Positions 44,637 through 54,121 of a DNA stretch of 64,000 nucleotides are shown here, in pieces; positions within the stretch are counted from its first letter, which is position 1, and every line of letters begins with the position of its first letter. Made by a program: the position numbers and the translations under genes. The notes under the pieces were generated by a model. That model was not told the DNA's origin. It saw only the letters and a program-made list of their open reading frames with translations, and did not search any database. Source of the DNA: Fluoribacter gormanii (GTDB lineage Bacteria > Pseudomonadota > Gammaproteobacteria > Legionellales > Legionellaceae); assembly GCF_900156395.1 (NCBI RefSeq), contig NZ_FTNL01000007.1, forward strand, positions 93,130 through 157,129. Reading direction: 5' to 3'.

Positions 44637-45923
44637 ATGAAGCTGATGTCGGTCATTGGTATAAACCTTGAAATAACAAAATGGATTGTAAGTGAATCCA
44701 AATCTCCATTTGATAGCGAGGATAATCTGTGTGTTTATGAATGTACTACGCCGGAAGAGGCGAAGCAGATGCTGGAAAATATAAAATCAGCATTCAAGAT
44801 GGATTATTCTATGGAGTTGGATGTAGGAGAGCAAGAGTCCCTATCATGGGATTACTATCTGGAAACACATGGAAGTTATGTTATTGCATCAATGAAGTTT
44901 TTAGAACGATATTTTGACGGGAAGATTGAGCAAGTTGACCAGGCCAGTAAGTTCGGAAATAAATCGTTCTTGATATACGAGTCAATGACAGGGGGGGATG
45001 ATGACTTGCGCTCCCGTTTGATTATAGTAAATAGCAGTAACGATTCACTAATAGTTAAGCGTGTATTACCTGAGCAAATTGAGGAGTCCGAGTTAATTGA
45101 TTTTTCTGAAGAATACCTGGGAGCTACTTCATATACTAAAAGGAATAAGGGGAGTGCTCAAATAAAAGAAGCATATAATTTTAATGGACTATTTTTACCT
45201 GGTGATAATTTTAATGTCCTTTGGTTGCCTGCCAAGCCTCATCAAGGACACGCTATGTATACTGCTTATGGATGTGCGAATCATAAAATTGCTAAAATGC
45301 TGGAAGCAAAGATTAGAGATGATGAAAAGAAGAAACAAAAAGCAACTCCGCTGGTAATTAATAGGGAACATATTACTTTGGTGTGTGAGGGCCCCATTTT
45401 ACTGGCTTCAGGGATTTATTTGGAACAAATTTATGGTAAACCAATACATGTTTCTCTAGTCAATGATTTGGTAAAGCACGGCCTTGCTGATAAACAGGCG
45501 CAACACAGAGCAACTGCCGTAGATAAGATTTATGCTGAATGGGATAAAAAAGATCAATTAAGAAATCAGATTCATCTTTTAAAGCGACAAAGCAGCTCGA
45601 TTCCAACATTCTTCGTCCCTCAATCGATTCCAACCGGTAACATTAGAAATTCTGTATTTGCATCTTCATTCAATAGTGAAAACACTGTTGTTCCAAAGCC
45701 CGCCCCACTACCATATCCTGCCATGTCTAGGGAGGAAAAGACCATTGTTCCAAAACCTGATCCGCTACCCTATCCTTTTATTCCCGTGAGGCAAAATTCG
45801 GTAACAGCTCAGGAGACAATGAAAATGGTTGCTCCACGCGCTCAATCAATATTCCATGTTGCTGATGCAAATGAGCCGCTAAAAACGTTTACCGAAGAGG
45901 AGTATTTGGCCCTCTTTCAGTAA
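44637..45923 (+). CDS. Unknown protein with proline-rich repeats, candidate effector
   Basis: A 428-residue protein without a recognised domain. The N-terminal 290 residues look globular alpha/beta. The C-terminal part contains two copies of a proline-rich unit (VVPKPAPLPYP about residue 350, and IVPKPDPLPYP about residue 373) that could bind SH3- or WW-type host domains. The extreme C-terminus EPLKTFTEEEYLALFQ has the Glu-rich patch plus hydrophobic end typical of Dot/Icm signals. AAGAGGATAATAC precedes the ATG. A strong hairpin terminator follows. Confidence 0.65.
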   Translation: MKLMSVIGINLEITKWIVSESKSPFDSEDNLCVYECTTPEEAKQMLENIKSAFKMDYSMELDVGEQESLSWDYYLETHGSYVIASMKFLERYFDGKIEQVDQASKFGNKSFLIYESMTGGDDDLRSRLIIVNSSNDSLIVKRVLPEQIEESELIDFSEEYLGATSYTKRNKGSAQIKEAYNFNGLFLPGDNFNVLWLPAKPHQGHAMYTAYGCANHKIAKMLEAKIRDDEKKKQKATPLVINREHITLVCEGPILLASGIYLEQIYGKPIHVSLVNDLVKHGLADKQAQHRATAVDKIYAEWDKKDQLRNQIHLLKRQSSSIPTFFVPQSIPTGNIRNSVFASSFNSENTVVPKPAPLPYPAMSREEKTIVPKPDPLPYPFIPVRQNSVTAQETMKMVAPRAQSIFHVADANEPLKTFTEEEYLALFQ

Positions 45924-45936
45924 TCGAGTAAGTAGG

Positions 45937-45974
45937 CGTATCCTGGTTTCTTGTAACCAGGATACGCTTTTTTA
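45937..45974. terminator. Bidirectional terminator built from a REP-like hairpin
   Basis: GCGTATCCTGGTT and AACCAGGATACGC make a perfect 13-bp stem with a TCTTGT loop (45936-45967), then TTTTTT. It lies between convergent genes and could stop both. Confidence 0.88.
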
Positions 45975-46002
45975 ATATAAAAATGCTCAAACAGGAGTGA
46001 TG

Positions 46003-47427
46003 TCAATCTACCTTTTTACCAGTCGGTTTTGCACTGATTTTTGCTGGACTAAGGTTATTAGTGATACGGGAGACAGCCTTGTCTACTCGTCGCTGAAGCA
46101 TGATTTCAACCATTACTGTCTCATTTGGATGAATAATTTTGTTCATGTCGGTAAGTGAGGAATGAAAATCAAGCATCCTATAATAGGCAAGGGCTTGGTT
46201 ACTTGACTCAGGGTATGCCTTAATACGGAATCCCAGATTGCCTTGCATTTGGGGGGTATTAATCCCGGTCTCCATGATGTCGTAGTCAAGAAAATAAGTG
46301 AGTGCTCCTCGATTATTCAGGTTTCTTTGGCGGTCTACGAAGAAACCGGTAGGAAGTGCCTGCTCACTATATTTGGGTCCAGCGGTTAAATAAAGATCAT
46401 AATCGACTAGATGATTGCCCCGATCATCTATAAGCCGGAAAATAATCATGGAGTAGCGATTGGTAATATATTCGCGCTTGAAGATAAGCGTGTTCACTGA
46501 TTCTGTATGCTCATTGTTTTGCGTTTCCTTAGTCATCTTATCGAGCTCTTGTACTAGTGTATTATAGGCAGCAGGATTTTTTACTTGCAGGCATCGCAGA
46601 ACCCATATTGCCGTAGGATGAGTGGCTGCATTAGCCATAGTAACACTACGGATGATGCCGATATTTTTACCAGAATGCGAAAGCCCAGGAAGAACACCAA
46701 ATGCCATTGGCTTCGACCTTATCATTTGGGAAAACGCCAGATTTTCACCGTTATTTCCCTCCTGATGTAATTTCAATAGACTATAGTTCATATTGGCAGC
46801 CGCTACGCGTACCACTCCGTCAGACCCGGCTTCCCCCGTGTAGGAGTTAAGTGCATCATAAAGTTGACGATCAATTTTCTGGCCCGTAAGTGCAAAGGAA
46901 TAGATGCCATGAGCAGTGCAATCGTAATCAAGCCAACTTTCATTAAGTTGCCAGCTCATGTCGCTCCCTAGCTCAAGCCAATTAAGCACTTGTTGTCCCG
47001 GTTCAACACCTTCAAAAAAACTCTTTATACGGCCTAGCCTGGATTTACCCAGTTGCGCAAGAGCAGAGCCATGGTTGGCAGGAGCCAGCATGATAAGATG
47101 GCTCAAGGGACAGTTCGCAAGATTATTCTTAAAATATAAATCCATCCATTTTCGAACAATTGGACCACCGGTAGAGTGCGTAATACAAGCAAAACGCTCC
47201 CCATCGCCTAGCTTATCAGCAATTTCATCACGTAATGCTTGATCAAATGCCCGTGCTATATCGTCAACCGTTATCGTATCGTCAAAGCTGACGTAGTGAC
47301 CAAGATAAATATTGCCAACTCGAATATCCAGCGTTCCGTTTTTGCTCTGACTTTCCAGCCATTGGGGAAGCTCCCCATAAGTATTGGTATTCGTGACACT
47401 CCAACCATGGACGAAGATAACAATCAT
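46003..47427 (-). CDS. plaB: Phospholipase A / lysophospholipase PlaB
   Basis: A 474-residue cell-associated phospholipase A/lysophospholipase, the major such activity and a haemolytic virulence factor in L. pneumophila. From ATG 47427 the lipase motif ITHSTGG puts the nucleophile at Ser85, and Asp203 (EAGSDG) and His251 (PGLSHSG) follow. These are exactly the published catalytic numbers, which also fixes the start (AAGGAG five bases upstream supports it). The C-terminal 150 residues form a beta-rich domain implicated in activity and tetramerisation in the known protein. Lone gene. Identification is very secure. Confidence 0.97.
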   Translation of the reverse strand: MIVIFVHGWSVTNTNTYGELPQWLESQSKNGTLDIRVGNIYLGHYVSFDDTITVDDIARAFDQALRDEIADKLGDGERFACITHSTGGPIVRKWMDLYFKNNLANCPLSHLIMLAPANHGSALAQLGKSRLGRIKSFFEGVEPGQQVLNWLELGSDMSWQLNESWLDYDCTAHGIYSFALTGQKIDRQLYDALNSYTGEAGSDGVVRVAAANMNYSLLKLHQEGNNGENLAFSQMIRSKPMAFGVLPGLSHSGKNIGIIRSVTMANAATHPTAIWVLRCLQVKNPAAYNTLVQELDKMTKETQNNEHTESVNTLIFKREYITNRYSMIIFRLIDDRGNHLVDYDLYLTAGPKYSEQALPTGFFVDRQRNLNNRGALTYFLDYDIMETGINTPQMQGNLGFRIKAYPESSNQALAYYRMLDFHSSLTDMNKIIHPNETVMVEIMLQRRVDKAVSRITNNLSPAKISAKPTGKKVD

Positions 47428-47940
47428 AATGCTCCTTAATTGATTGACTCGACAACAGGGCATTGTTGAGTAACTCGATGATATTAGATTATTTTAAACT
47501 TGAACCTCAAGTTTTTTAATTTGGCCTCCAGGATAAGATTTATTAAGACGCATCTCTATATTTGAACGAATTTGTTGGCTATAGCCGGGTTACAGTTCGA
47601 TGATTAAGGTGTTTATCAGAAGGAAACAAAATAATTATTTTCTTAATTGTAGATTAATTCAAAAACAAACCTAATCTGGCTAAGTCCTGTTTTTTATACT
47701 TAGTAAAACAATAGAATTTAAGAAAGAGAGGTTTTGATGAGTGTTAATAACAAAAGTTTAGGAACTCATTAAAATGAAATCATTTTTCATCCAATAAATT
47801 GAGGTATTTTTGAGAAAATATATATATTTTTAGGTTAAATATCTGCCATAATTTTTCACACATTGTATGATTAATAATGGCTTAAAATATTCTGCTATAC
47901 TTAATCTGTGTTAATACGAATGTTTTTAAGGGAATAAATC
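47428..47940. other. Divergent intergenic region after plaB start
   Basis: 513 nt of AT-rich DNA with no recognised gene or repeat; it should hold the plaB promoter and that of the small gene at 47941. Confidence 0.45.
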
Positions 47941-48183
47941 ATGTATAAATTAATTTTGAGTTTTTATATTGCTATTTTAAGCACAAATCTAATAGCTGGA
48001 ACCTACGATGAGCAAATTCAAAAAGCTATGAAGGAATGTGATATTGAAAGAAGTATGAATCAGTCATCGTATCATAGTAACGGTAATGCTTGTGAGAGGG
48101 TGCAACAATTAATTGAACTACAAAAGTCAGAAAACTATCAAAATCAAAATGTGAATATTCATGTACAAGATAAAAATGAATGA
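47941..48183 (+). CDS. Small secreted protein of unknown function
   Basis: An 80-residue protein with a signal peptide (MYKLILSFYIAILSTNLIAG) and a short hydrophilic mature part containing two cysteines and ending QNQNVNIHVQDKNE. AAGGGAATAAATC precedes the ATG. No family recognised; probably periplasmic. Confidence 0.6.
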   Translation: MYKLILSFYIAILSTNLIAGTYDEQIQKAMKECDIERSMNQSSYHSNGNACERVQQLIELQKSENYQNQNVNIHVQDKNE

Positions 48184-48710
48184 GGTTTTTTTAAAAGTTT
48201 TCGCTTAATCATCTAATAACTAAAGATAGTTATATAAATTTTTATTGTAGTTTTATCATTTCTGATAAGTTGAATCTTTAAAAAAAGATACAGAATGAGT
48301 GCTTTTTTCCTTAGGGTAATTCGGACAATGTGACCTATACCAACGATGATGTGCCATCGAGGGGCTAAATTGGTTATTGTCCATAAAGTAAAAGAAAAAC
48401 CAACAAGCTATCAAATCGTAACTTCTAAACCAATCCATTCGAGAGGTTCACTAAAGTATTTCGGCTGCTCAAAAAACGAAACCTTCCTCCGAAGGGTATT
48501 TCATAGGAGCATCATTTGATTTTTCTTGAGAAAAAATTTTTTGTTTGAATTGATGAAAAACGTCTATAGGTTGTCATAAGCCAAGTATTTTGATTTAATT
48601 TGAATTAAGAAAATCCTTAATGTTCGGTACTCTTAAGTCATCCTGATCGAACATGTATTTGGTTTTTTGGTGATGGCTTCTTAATTGTTTACTCAATAGG
48701 AGCTATCAAG
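48184..48710. other. Intergenic region with no convincing gene
   Basis: 527 nt. A 60-codon minus-strand frame at 48256-48438 (MDWFRSYDLIACWF...) lacks supporting signals and was not called. No RNA or terminator was clearly seen. Confidence 0.45.
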
Positions 48711-49274
48711 ATGTATACATACCCCTCTTCTTTTATATCAAGCTTATGCCTTAAGGTTATGTTTCTTTTTGCTTTATCTTTGCAAGGATTTGCCGCTGAC
48801 TGCTTTGAAAAACATCAGCCATTCCTGGATAAAACGTTTCAATTGGCACGTTCGGCTCGTCAAAAAGGAAATCACCCATTTGGTGCATTATTAGTGTATC
48901 GAGGAACGGTTATTTTAACAGCAGAAAATCTGGTTAACACCTCGCTAGATGTGACAGCCCATGCCGAAATGGAACTGATTAGGCAAGCCTCCAAGCGATT
49001 TCCTGAGGAGATCTTAAAACAGTCCACACTCTATGCCAGCACAGAGCCTTGTGCCATGTGTTCCGGAGCGATTTATTGGGCAGGAATACCGCAAGTTGTT
49101 TTTGGGTGTTCGGCACAAACATTAGAACAACTTGCAGGCGGTGGCTTAGCGATTTTTAGCGATGAAATTTTTAAACGAGGAAAAAGGACAATAAGAGTAA
49201 ATGGTCCTTTTTATGAAGAAGAGGCCGTCAGGGTACACGAAGGATTTTGGAAGCATCCATCTCAATCTGCATAG
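48711..49274 (+). CDS. Secreted nucleoside/guanine deaminase-like protein
   Basis: A 187-residue zinc-dependent deaminase of the cytidine/deoxycytidylate superfamily. The zinc site is complete: His84-Ala-Glu86 in DVTAHAEMELI, and Cys114 and Cys117 in TEPCAMCSGAIYW. A guanine-deaminase-like tail (HEGFWKHP) follows. Unusually for this cytosolic family, the first 28 residues look like a signal peptide (SLCLKVMFLFALSLQGFAA), so the enzyme is probably exported. The ATG is supported by AGGAGCTATCAAG. No partner genes in the same direction nearby. Confidence 0.85.
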   Translation: MYTYPSSFISSLCLKVMFLFALSLQGFAADCFEKHQPFLDKTFQLARSARQKGNHPFGALLVYRGTVILTAENLVNTSLDVTAHAEMELIRQASKRFPEEILKQSTLYASTEPCAMCSGAIYWAGIPQVVFGCSAQTLEQLAGGGLAIFSDEIFKRGKRTIRVNGPFYEEEAVRVHEGFWKHPSQSA

Positions 49275-49595
49275 GCAAATCGCAACACACAGTTACAAAG
49301 AACTTACTGGTTGATCTTTCACACTTATAAGTGTTTGGGATTAGCTGGTTGCTTGCAACCAGGCTATGCGTGCTTGTTCATAATTATCGGTAATAGTTAA
49401 GGATCTAAGAGAACAGCCTCGAACAGTGGGGGGCGTTACTGGATTAATTTGATTAAATTTTATTCAAAAAACATTGACAAATACGGATACATCGACCTTA
49501 ATTATTCTAATATGCAACATGAATTTGTCTCGTTACTCTCAAATCTCAAAACCAACTTGTAGTGTTCATGGATTGAAGAACAGGAGGTTGCGAAA
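49275..49595. other. Intergenic region before the PLD operon
   Basis: 321 nt. It contains the REP-like repeat at 49342-49366 and a TTGACA at 49474-49479 followed 18 nt later by TTAATT, a possible promoter for the downstream three-gene unit. Confidence 0.5.
49342..49366. repeat. REP-like hairpin
   Basis: TAGCTGGTTGC and GCAACCAGGCTA around TT. Member of the CCTGGTTGC/GCAACCAGG family; the left arm has lost one C. Confidence 0.75.
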
Positions 49596-52472
49596 ATGAC
49601 AGTAGTTAAACGAATTACCGATCTTTCTAATTATACCACCGTACTCCCTTACGATAGTGAGTTATTTGGCATTTATCAACCATTACTTGGGTGGAAATCA
49701 AAGCGAATTCAAGAACGCTTTCAACAAGGTTTTCAAAATGATAAACCTTCAATTTTAGAAAAACTTAAAAATGAATTTGCTGGTTTAATTGATATTAACT
49801 TTAACCCCGATGGCCAGGTTAATATCCAACTTAAATCCGGTGCATTGGAAGCAGGGAAAATCCGTACTTTTGATAGTGTCGTATTACAACAAATTTCATT
49901 ACAAATTCCTCCCTATCAGAAGTATCAGCCTGATATATGGGACACAGTTATTACAAATGATAACTTGAATGCCATCCTGAATAAAAATCTTGTAAAAATA
50001 TACACTGATGCCTACGCGCAAATTAATAACAGAAATAATTTAAACCCAAGCTCAGGCATTCTAATGCGATCCGGTAATGTGACTGGAGCAACTAATACAC
50101 GAAGAATAGACATTGGGGTGCTTGAACATCAATTACAATATGAATCATCTGTCGCTGGTTCATTATTATTTTTAGTAAAACAGCGAGCATATGATATTTT
50201 AGCAAATATCTTCTATAACACAGTGAATAATACTGAGGAAGCAACGAAACTGATAAAGATGCTTTCCTCTGAGAACAGTAGCGATGCATTTCTCAATATT
50301 AATGATTTAGATCCCACCAATAAGGAATATCTTGATTGTGTTGCTTTATCGCCAATCAGCATTGTACATTTGTTTCGACAATATTTTTTTGAATTAGATA
50401 CATTTCTTGGTACGCCCGTAGATCATGTTTGGCTTAGCCCTGGCTCAACAGTTGAATTAATCGAGATACATACCAGAAGTACAACGATTGAGAAAACATT
50501 AGAAACGACTCTCGATATCCTAACTAAATCGTCAATGACCACGACAACGCAGGATGAACTTTCTGATGCAGTGAAGGAAGACAATCAGCAAGATGTCAAT
50601 TTTGGGGCCAGTGTTAAAGCATCTTATGCATCAGTTGAGGCGACATCAAGCTTTGATGATAAAACATCTCAGCAAACCGCACGAGAAGCCACCCACAAGC
50701 AAATGCGTCAACAAACGACGCAATTATCGTCTGAAATCCGTAAAAATTTTAAATCAACATTTAAGACAGTAACCGAAACAACGGATATTTCCAGTATCAA
50801 ACATACCTTGGCAAATACCTCAGAAGAGCTCATTAACTATGAACTGCGAAGGAAAATGCGCCAAGTTGGTGTCCAGGTACAAGATGTGGGCTCATACCTT
50901 TGCTGGCAGACCTATGTTGATGATCCAGGAAAAGAGCTAGGTATCGCTAAACTCATTCATATTGCCAAACCTGCCGATTTGGACAGTATTCCTCATCCAG
51001 AAGAAATACCCACGTTTCAGCCATTTCAGGAGGAAAAAATCATTACTATTCCTTTTGTATCTATAGATGGTACCGATGCTGACAATAAGAAAGTTTATGT
51101 GAATGGTGTTTATTCAGATACTGAATGGGTTATATTCGATGATGTAGAAAAAATTCAAGTTGATTTTGGGCAGGAATTCGTTTGTTCCAAATCAAATTAT
51201 GATTTAACTGACGTAGAATTCGATCCTCAGGGTAAGCCAGTTAAAGTTTCAAGAACAGATACCATTCAAAATTTATCTGATAAATCAACGTTTACTTTGC
51301 ATCTGGATTATGCTGACTTTCAAGGAGAAAATAGTCTTGAGGTGACTTTGATTCTTCACTGGAGTCCTAAACCAGGTGCCAATGATGAAATCATCCAAAA
51401 GAATAATGAAAATCTTGCTAATTTCAAAGCAAGGGAAAAAGCAGAATATGAAAAAGCCTACGTAGAAAATGTAAAAGATAGAGTGACCTTGGCTAGTAAG
51501 ATTCAAACGCGTAGCAGTGATGAATTAAGAGAGGAAGAACGTATTGTTGTTTACCGTCAACTGGTTCAGCAAATGCTTTTAAAAGATGTTCCTCTACCTG
51601 ACGATAAAACCAGGCATGTGGTGGCAGAGCTTATAAATTCAATTTTTGATATTGATAAGATGCTTTATTTTGTTTCACCAGAATGGTGGAGGCCGAGATT
51701 ACATCGAAGCAAACAGCAGCTCCAAGAAACCCCCACTCCAATATTTAATCCATCAGGACCCGTCTTAAGTGGTGTGGGCAAAGCGTTACAGAAGGGATTG
51801 ATGAACAAAATAAATATCGCGGACTTAAATTCTGAAAACAATACCATAAGCTCAAGTACTGTTGGTTGGGGAGGCGTCGATGAGCTTCAACGAGATAATT
51901 ATTATATTACTGAAGATTCTGATCCCGCCAAGTTAGGAAGCAGCCTGGGATGGTTGCTACAGCTGGATGGAGATAATATGCGTAATGCATTCTTAAATGC
52001 ACCTTGGGTCAAAGCGGTGATCCCCATCAGGCCAGGAAAAGAAGAGGCTGCCATTAATTGGTTAAAAGGCGTTGAAGGCATGAATGGAATCACAGATGAT
52101 GTCATCTATCAGACCAGCAATCCAGATGAAAAAGACATCAATGGCAATCCATTAAATGGTCAAAAGATGATAGATGTGATCATGGACTTAGCCAAGAAAA
52201 TACAGAAAAAATATCAGGAAGGAATAGAAACTGGAAAATATCCAAAACCAAATGAGGTATCCGATCCAGCCTTGGTTGATGATAGTAATACAGTGACTGC
52301 CACACCTATCGATAGAGTCTATGAGCATGGCTTCTTTCCCTTACAAGGTGGTTTTCGAGCGAACGTCGGTAAAAATTATGAAATTTTTGATCAGTGGATA
52401 GAAATTCTTCCAACCGATCAAATCGTTCCCGTAGAAGTAAAATATGATCCTAAAACAGGAAGGCAAATTTAA
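49596..52472 (+). CDS. Large protein of unknown function, first gene of a PLD operon
   Basis: A 958-residue protein with no signal peptide or membrane helix and no domain I recognise. It has a Ser/Thr-rich helical centre (about 295-415: SMTTTTQDELSDAVKEDNQ, ATHKQMRQQTTQLSSEIRKN) and a conserved-looking ELRRKMRQVGVQVQDVGSYL segment ending in CWQTYVDDPGKELG. A possible beta domain (about 480-600), a charged coiled coil (about 610-650) and a C-terminal domain ending GRQI follow. AGGAGG eight bases before the ATG is a strong ribosome site. The phospholipase D gene starts 2 nt after its stop, so the two are surely co-translated and likely work together. Confidence 0.85.
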   Translation: MTVVKRITDLSNYTTVLPYDSELFGIYQPLLGWKSKRIQERFQQGFQNDKPSILEKLKNEFAGLIDINFNPDGQVNIQLKSGALEAGKIRTFDSVVLQQISLQIPPYQKYQPDIWDTVITNDNLNAILNKNLVKIYTDAYAQINNRNNLNPSSGILMRSGNVTGATNTRRIDIGVLEHQLQYESSVAGSLLFLVKQRAYDILANIFYNTVNNTEEATKLIKMLSSENSSDAFLNINDLDPTNKEYLDCVALSPISIVHLFRQYFFELDTFLGTPVDHVWLSPGSTVELIEIHTRSTTIEKTLETTLDILTKSSMTTTTQDELSDAVKEDNQQDVNFGASVKASYASVEATSSFDDKTSQQTAREATHKQMRQQTTQLSSEIRKNFKSTFKTVTETTDISSIKHTLANTSEELINYELRRKMRQVGVQVQDVGSYLCWQTYVDDPGKELGIAKLIHIAKPADLDSIPHPEEIPTFQPFQEEKIITIPFVSIDGTDADNKKVYVNGVYSDTEWVIFDDVEKIQVDFGQEFVCSKSNYDLTDVEFDPQGKPVKVSRTDTIQNLSDKSTFTLHLDYADFQGENSLEVTLILHWSPKPGANDEIIQKNNENLANFKAREKAEYEKAYVENVKDRVTLASKIQTRSSDELREEERIVVYRQLVQQMLLKDVPLPDDKTRHVVAELINSIFDIDKMLYFVSPEWWRPRLHRSKQQLQETPTPIFNPSGPVLSGVGKALQKGLMNKINIADLNSENNTISSSTVGWGGVDELQRDNYYITEDSDPAKLGSSLGWLLQLDGDNMRNAFLNAPWVKAVIPIRPGKEEAAINWLKGVEGMNGITDDVIYQTSNPDEKDINGNPLNGQKMIDVIMDLAKKIQKKYQEGIETGKYPKPNEVSDPALVDDSNTVTATPIDRVYEHGFFPLQGGFRANVGKNYEIFDQWIEILPTDQIVPVEVKYDPKTGRQI

Positions 52473-52474
52473 CC

Positions 52475-54082
52475 ATGGCCAATAAATGGTTAAAATTATT
52501 CCCAGATGCAACCCGGAATAAAATTGAATACTACATTGATGGAACGAAGGCATTTGCTAGTATCGTCAACGCCATTAAAACAGCAAAATCTCAAGAACAT
52601 TACATTTATATTCTAGGGTGGATGCTGGATATTGATTTTCCTCTCATTGAGACGGATCAAAAATCTACGCTAATTAATTTATTAAATACAGCCTCTTCAA
52701 GTGGTGTCGAGCTGCGAATATTAATCTGGAATAATCCGAGTTTAGAGATTCAACGAATGAACTTGAATAACATTCCAAGATTAAATGGTCTTAGCAATAC
52801 ATTTGCCCTATTGGATGATAATACCTACTCCACTGCTGAATCGCAGCAATTCGTTGCAAAGTTTGTTCCCTTTATTATGCAAAAATTTAATCAATACACA
52901 TCAATTTTTAAAGAATTAGATCCGCTTTATGCGCTCCTTCGCTATTGCATAACCAAGAATGTAGGCAGTCATCATGAAAAAGTAATAGTTATCAAAGGCG
53001 AAGAGGGGCTTATTGCCTTTTGTGGCGGCATGGATATAAATAAAAATCGGTTTGATGCATATCATAAAGACTATTCAAACGTCCATGATGTGCATTGCAA
53101 AGTTCAAGGTCCTGCAGCCTATCAAATTCTACAAAAATTTAAAAAAAGATGGCACAACCATCCGAGTACCAAAAATGTACTTCTCAAAGGTGAAAATGAA
53201 ACAAAACCAGCTGAAATTACTTTTGGTGATTTTCAATATGGAAAAGTTGTTGGAACCTATAATGATCCCAATAGTAATGATAGGGATCGCAGCCTAAACG
53301 ATGCCTATTTCTCGATCATAGCAAATGCTAAAAATTATATTTACATTGAAGATCAATATTTAGTAAATGTTGATGTAGCAAAGCAGCTTAATAAAAAAAT
53401 TCAAGAGTCCACTTTTATACGTTTAATTTTGGCAATTCAAGACTCACAAGAAACTACAGATATACTCATCCCTGATAGAAAAAGGGGAGAATTTTGGGAT
53501 GCGCTACTTGATGGGACTGATAAACAGGTTAAAGACAAAGTGGCACTTGTTCTAATTGATAGAGTCAATGCGCCAAAAGAGAATTATCATCCTGCAATGC
53601 ATTCCAAGATAATAATAGTGGATGATGAGATAGCCATTATTGGTTCTGCCAATGTGAATCAGCGTTCATTTACTCATGATAGCGAAACATCCATTGTTAT
53701 TTTTGATGAAACAAGTTTAATGCAAGACTCCTTTGCCAAAAAAATGCGACTTGAAATATGGAAAGAGTTTTCAAGTAAAACCATCTCTCCAGATTCAATC
53801 GTTGCATCCTGGGAGCAGTTCTCACGAATTTTAATGAATCCTACAGTACATCCGCTTATGCTAATACCCTACATTAATAGTATTGAGGATTTGGATAAAC
53901 GAATCATCGATTACATTAAAAAAAGCGGTGCAATAGCCCCTATTGTTGCAAACATCCTGGTTGGTGATAATAGTAACCTATCTGTTGCACTTGCTAATGT
54001 CTCTACCGTACTTAGTCCTTTTCAGATCGTGCAAATATTCAATGGGTTATGGGATAATGTCATTGATCCTCAGGTTAAATAG
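52475..54082 (+). CDS. Phospholipase D-family protein
   Basis: A 535-residue PLD-superfamily protein with two catalytic halves. The second HKD motif is intact (H376-S-K378-x4-D383 in MHSKIIIVDDEIAIIGSANV). The first reads H167-E-K169-x4-K174 (SHHEKVIVIKGEEG), with Lys where Asp is usual, though the catalytic His and Lys remain. GGMDINKNRFD and IEDQYLVN are standard partners. No signal peptide is seen, so it acts in the cytoplasm or is exported by a dedicated system. The ATG follows the 958-residue gene by 2 nt. Substrate (phospholipid or other phosphodiester) is unknown. Confidence 0.9.
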   Translation: MANKWLKLFPDATRNKIEYYIDGTKAFASIVNAIKTAKSQEHYIYILGWMLDIDFPLIETDQKSTLINLLNTASSSGVELRILIWNNPSLEIQRMNLNNIPRLNGLSNTFALLDDNTYSTAESQQFVAKFVPFIMQKFNQYTSIFKELDPLYALLRYCITKNVGSHHEKVIVIKGEEGLIAFCGGMDINKNRFDAYHKDYSNVHDVHCKVQGPAAYQILQKFKKRWHNHPSTKNVLLKGENETKPAEITFGDFQYGKVVGTYNDPNSNDRDRSLNDAYFSIIANAKNYIYIEDQYLVNVDVAKQLNKKIQESTFIRLILAIQDSQETTDILIPDRKRGEFWDALLDGTDKQVKDKVALVLIDRVNAPKENYHPAMHSKIIIVDDEIAIIGSANVNQRSFTHDSETSIVIFDETSLMQDSFAKKMRLEIWKEFSSKTISPDSIVASWEQFSRILMNPTVHPLMLIPYINSIEDLDKRIIDYIKKSGAIAPIVANILVGDNSNLSVALANVSTVLSPFQIVQIFNGLWDNVIDPQVK

Positions 54083-54121
54083 AGTTGCTATAAAAACTGA
54101 TATTCTCTTAAGGTAGTCCAT

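Noticed and set aside
46585..47439. Several plus-strand frames of 61-94 codons
   Set aside because: All lie opposite plaB, which is identified by its catalytic residues.
48256..48438. 60-codon minus-strand frame (MDWFRSYDLIACWF...)
   Set aside because: No ribosome site, no recognisable family; kept only as a remark in the gap entry.
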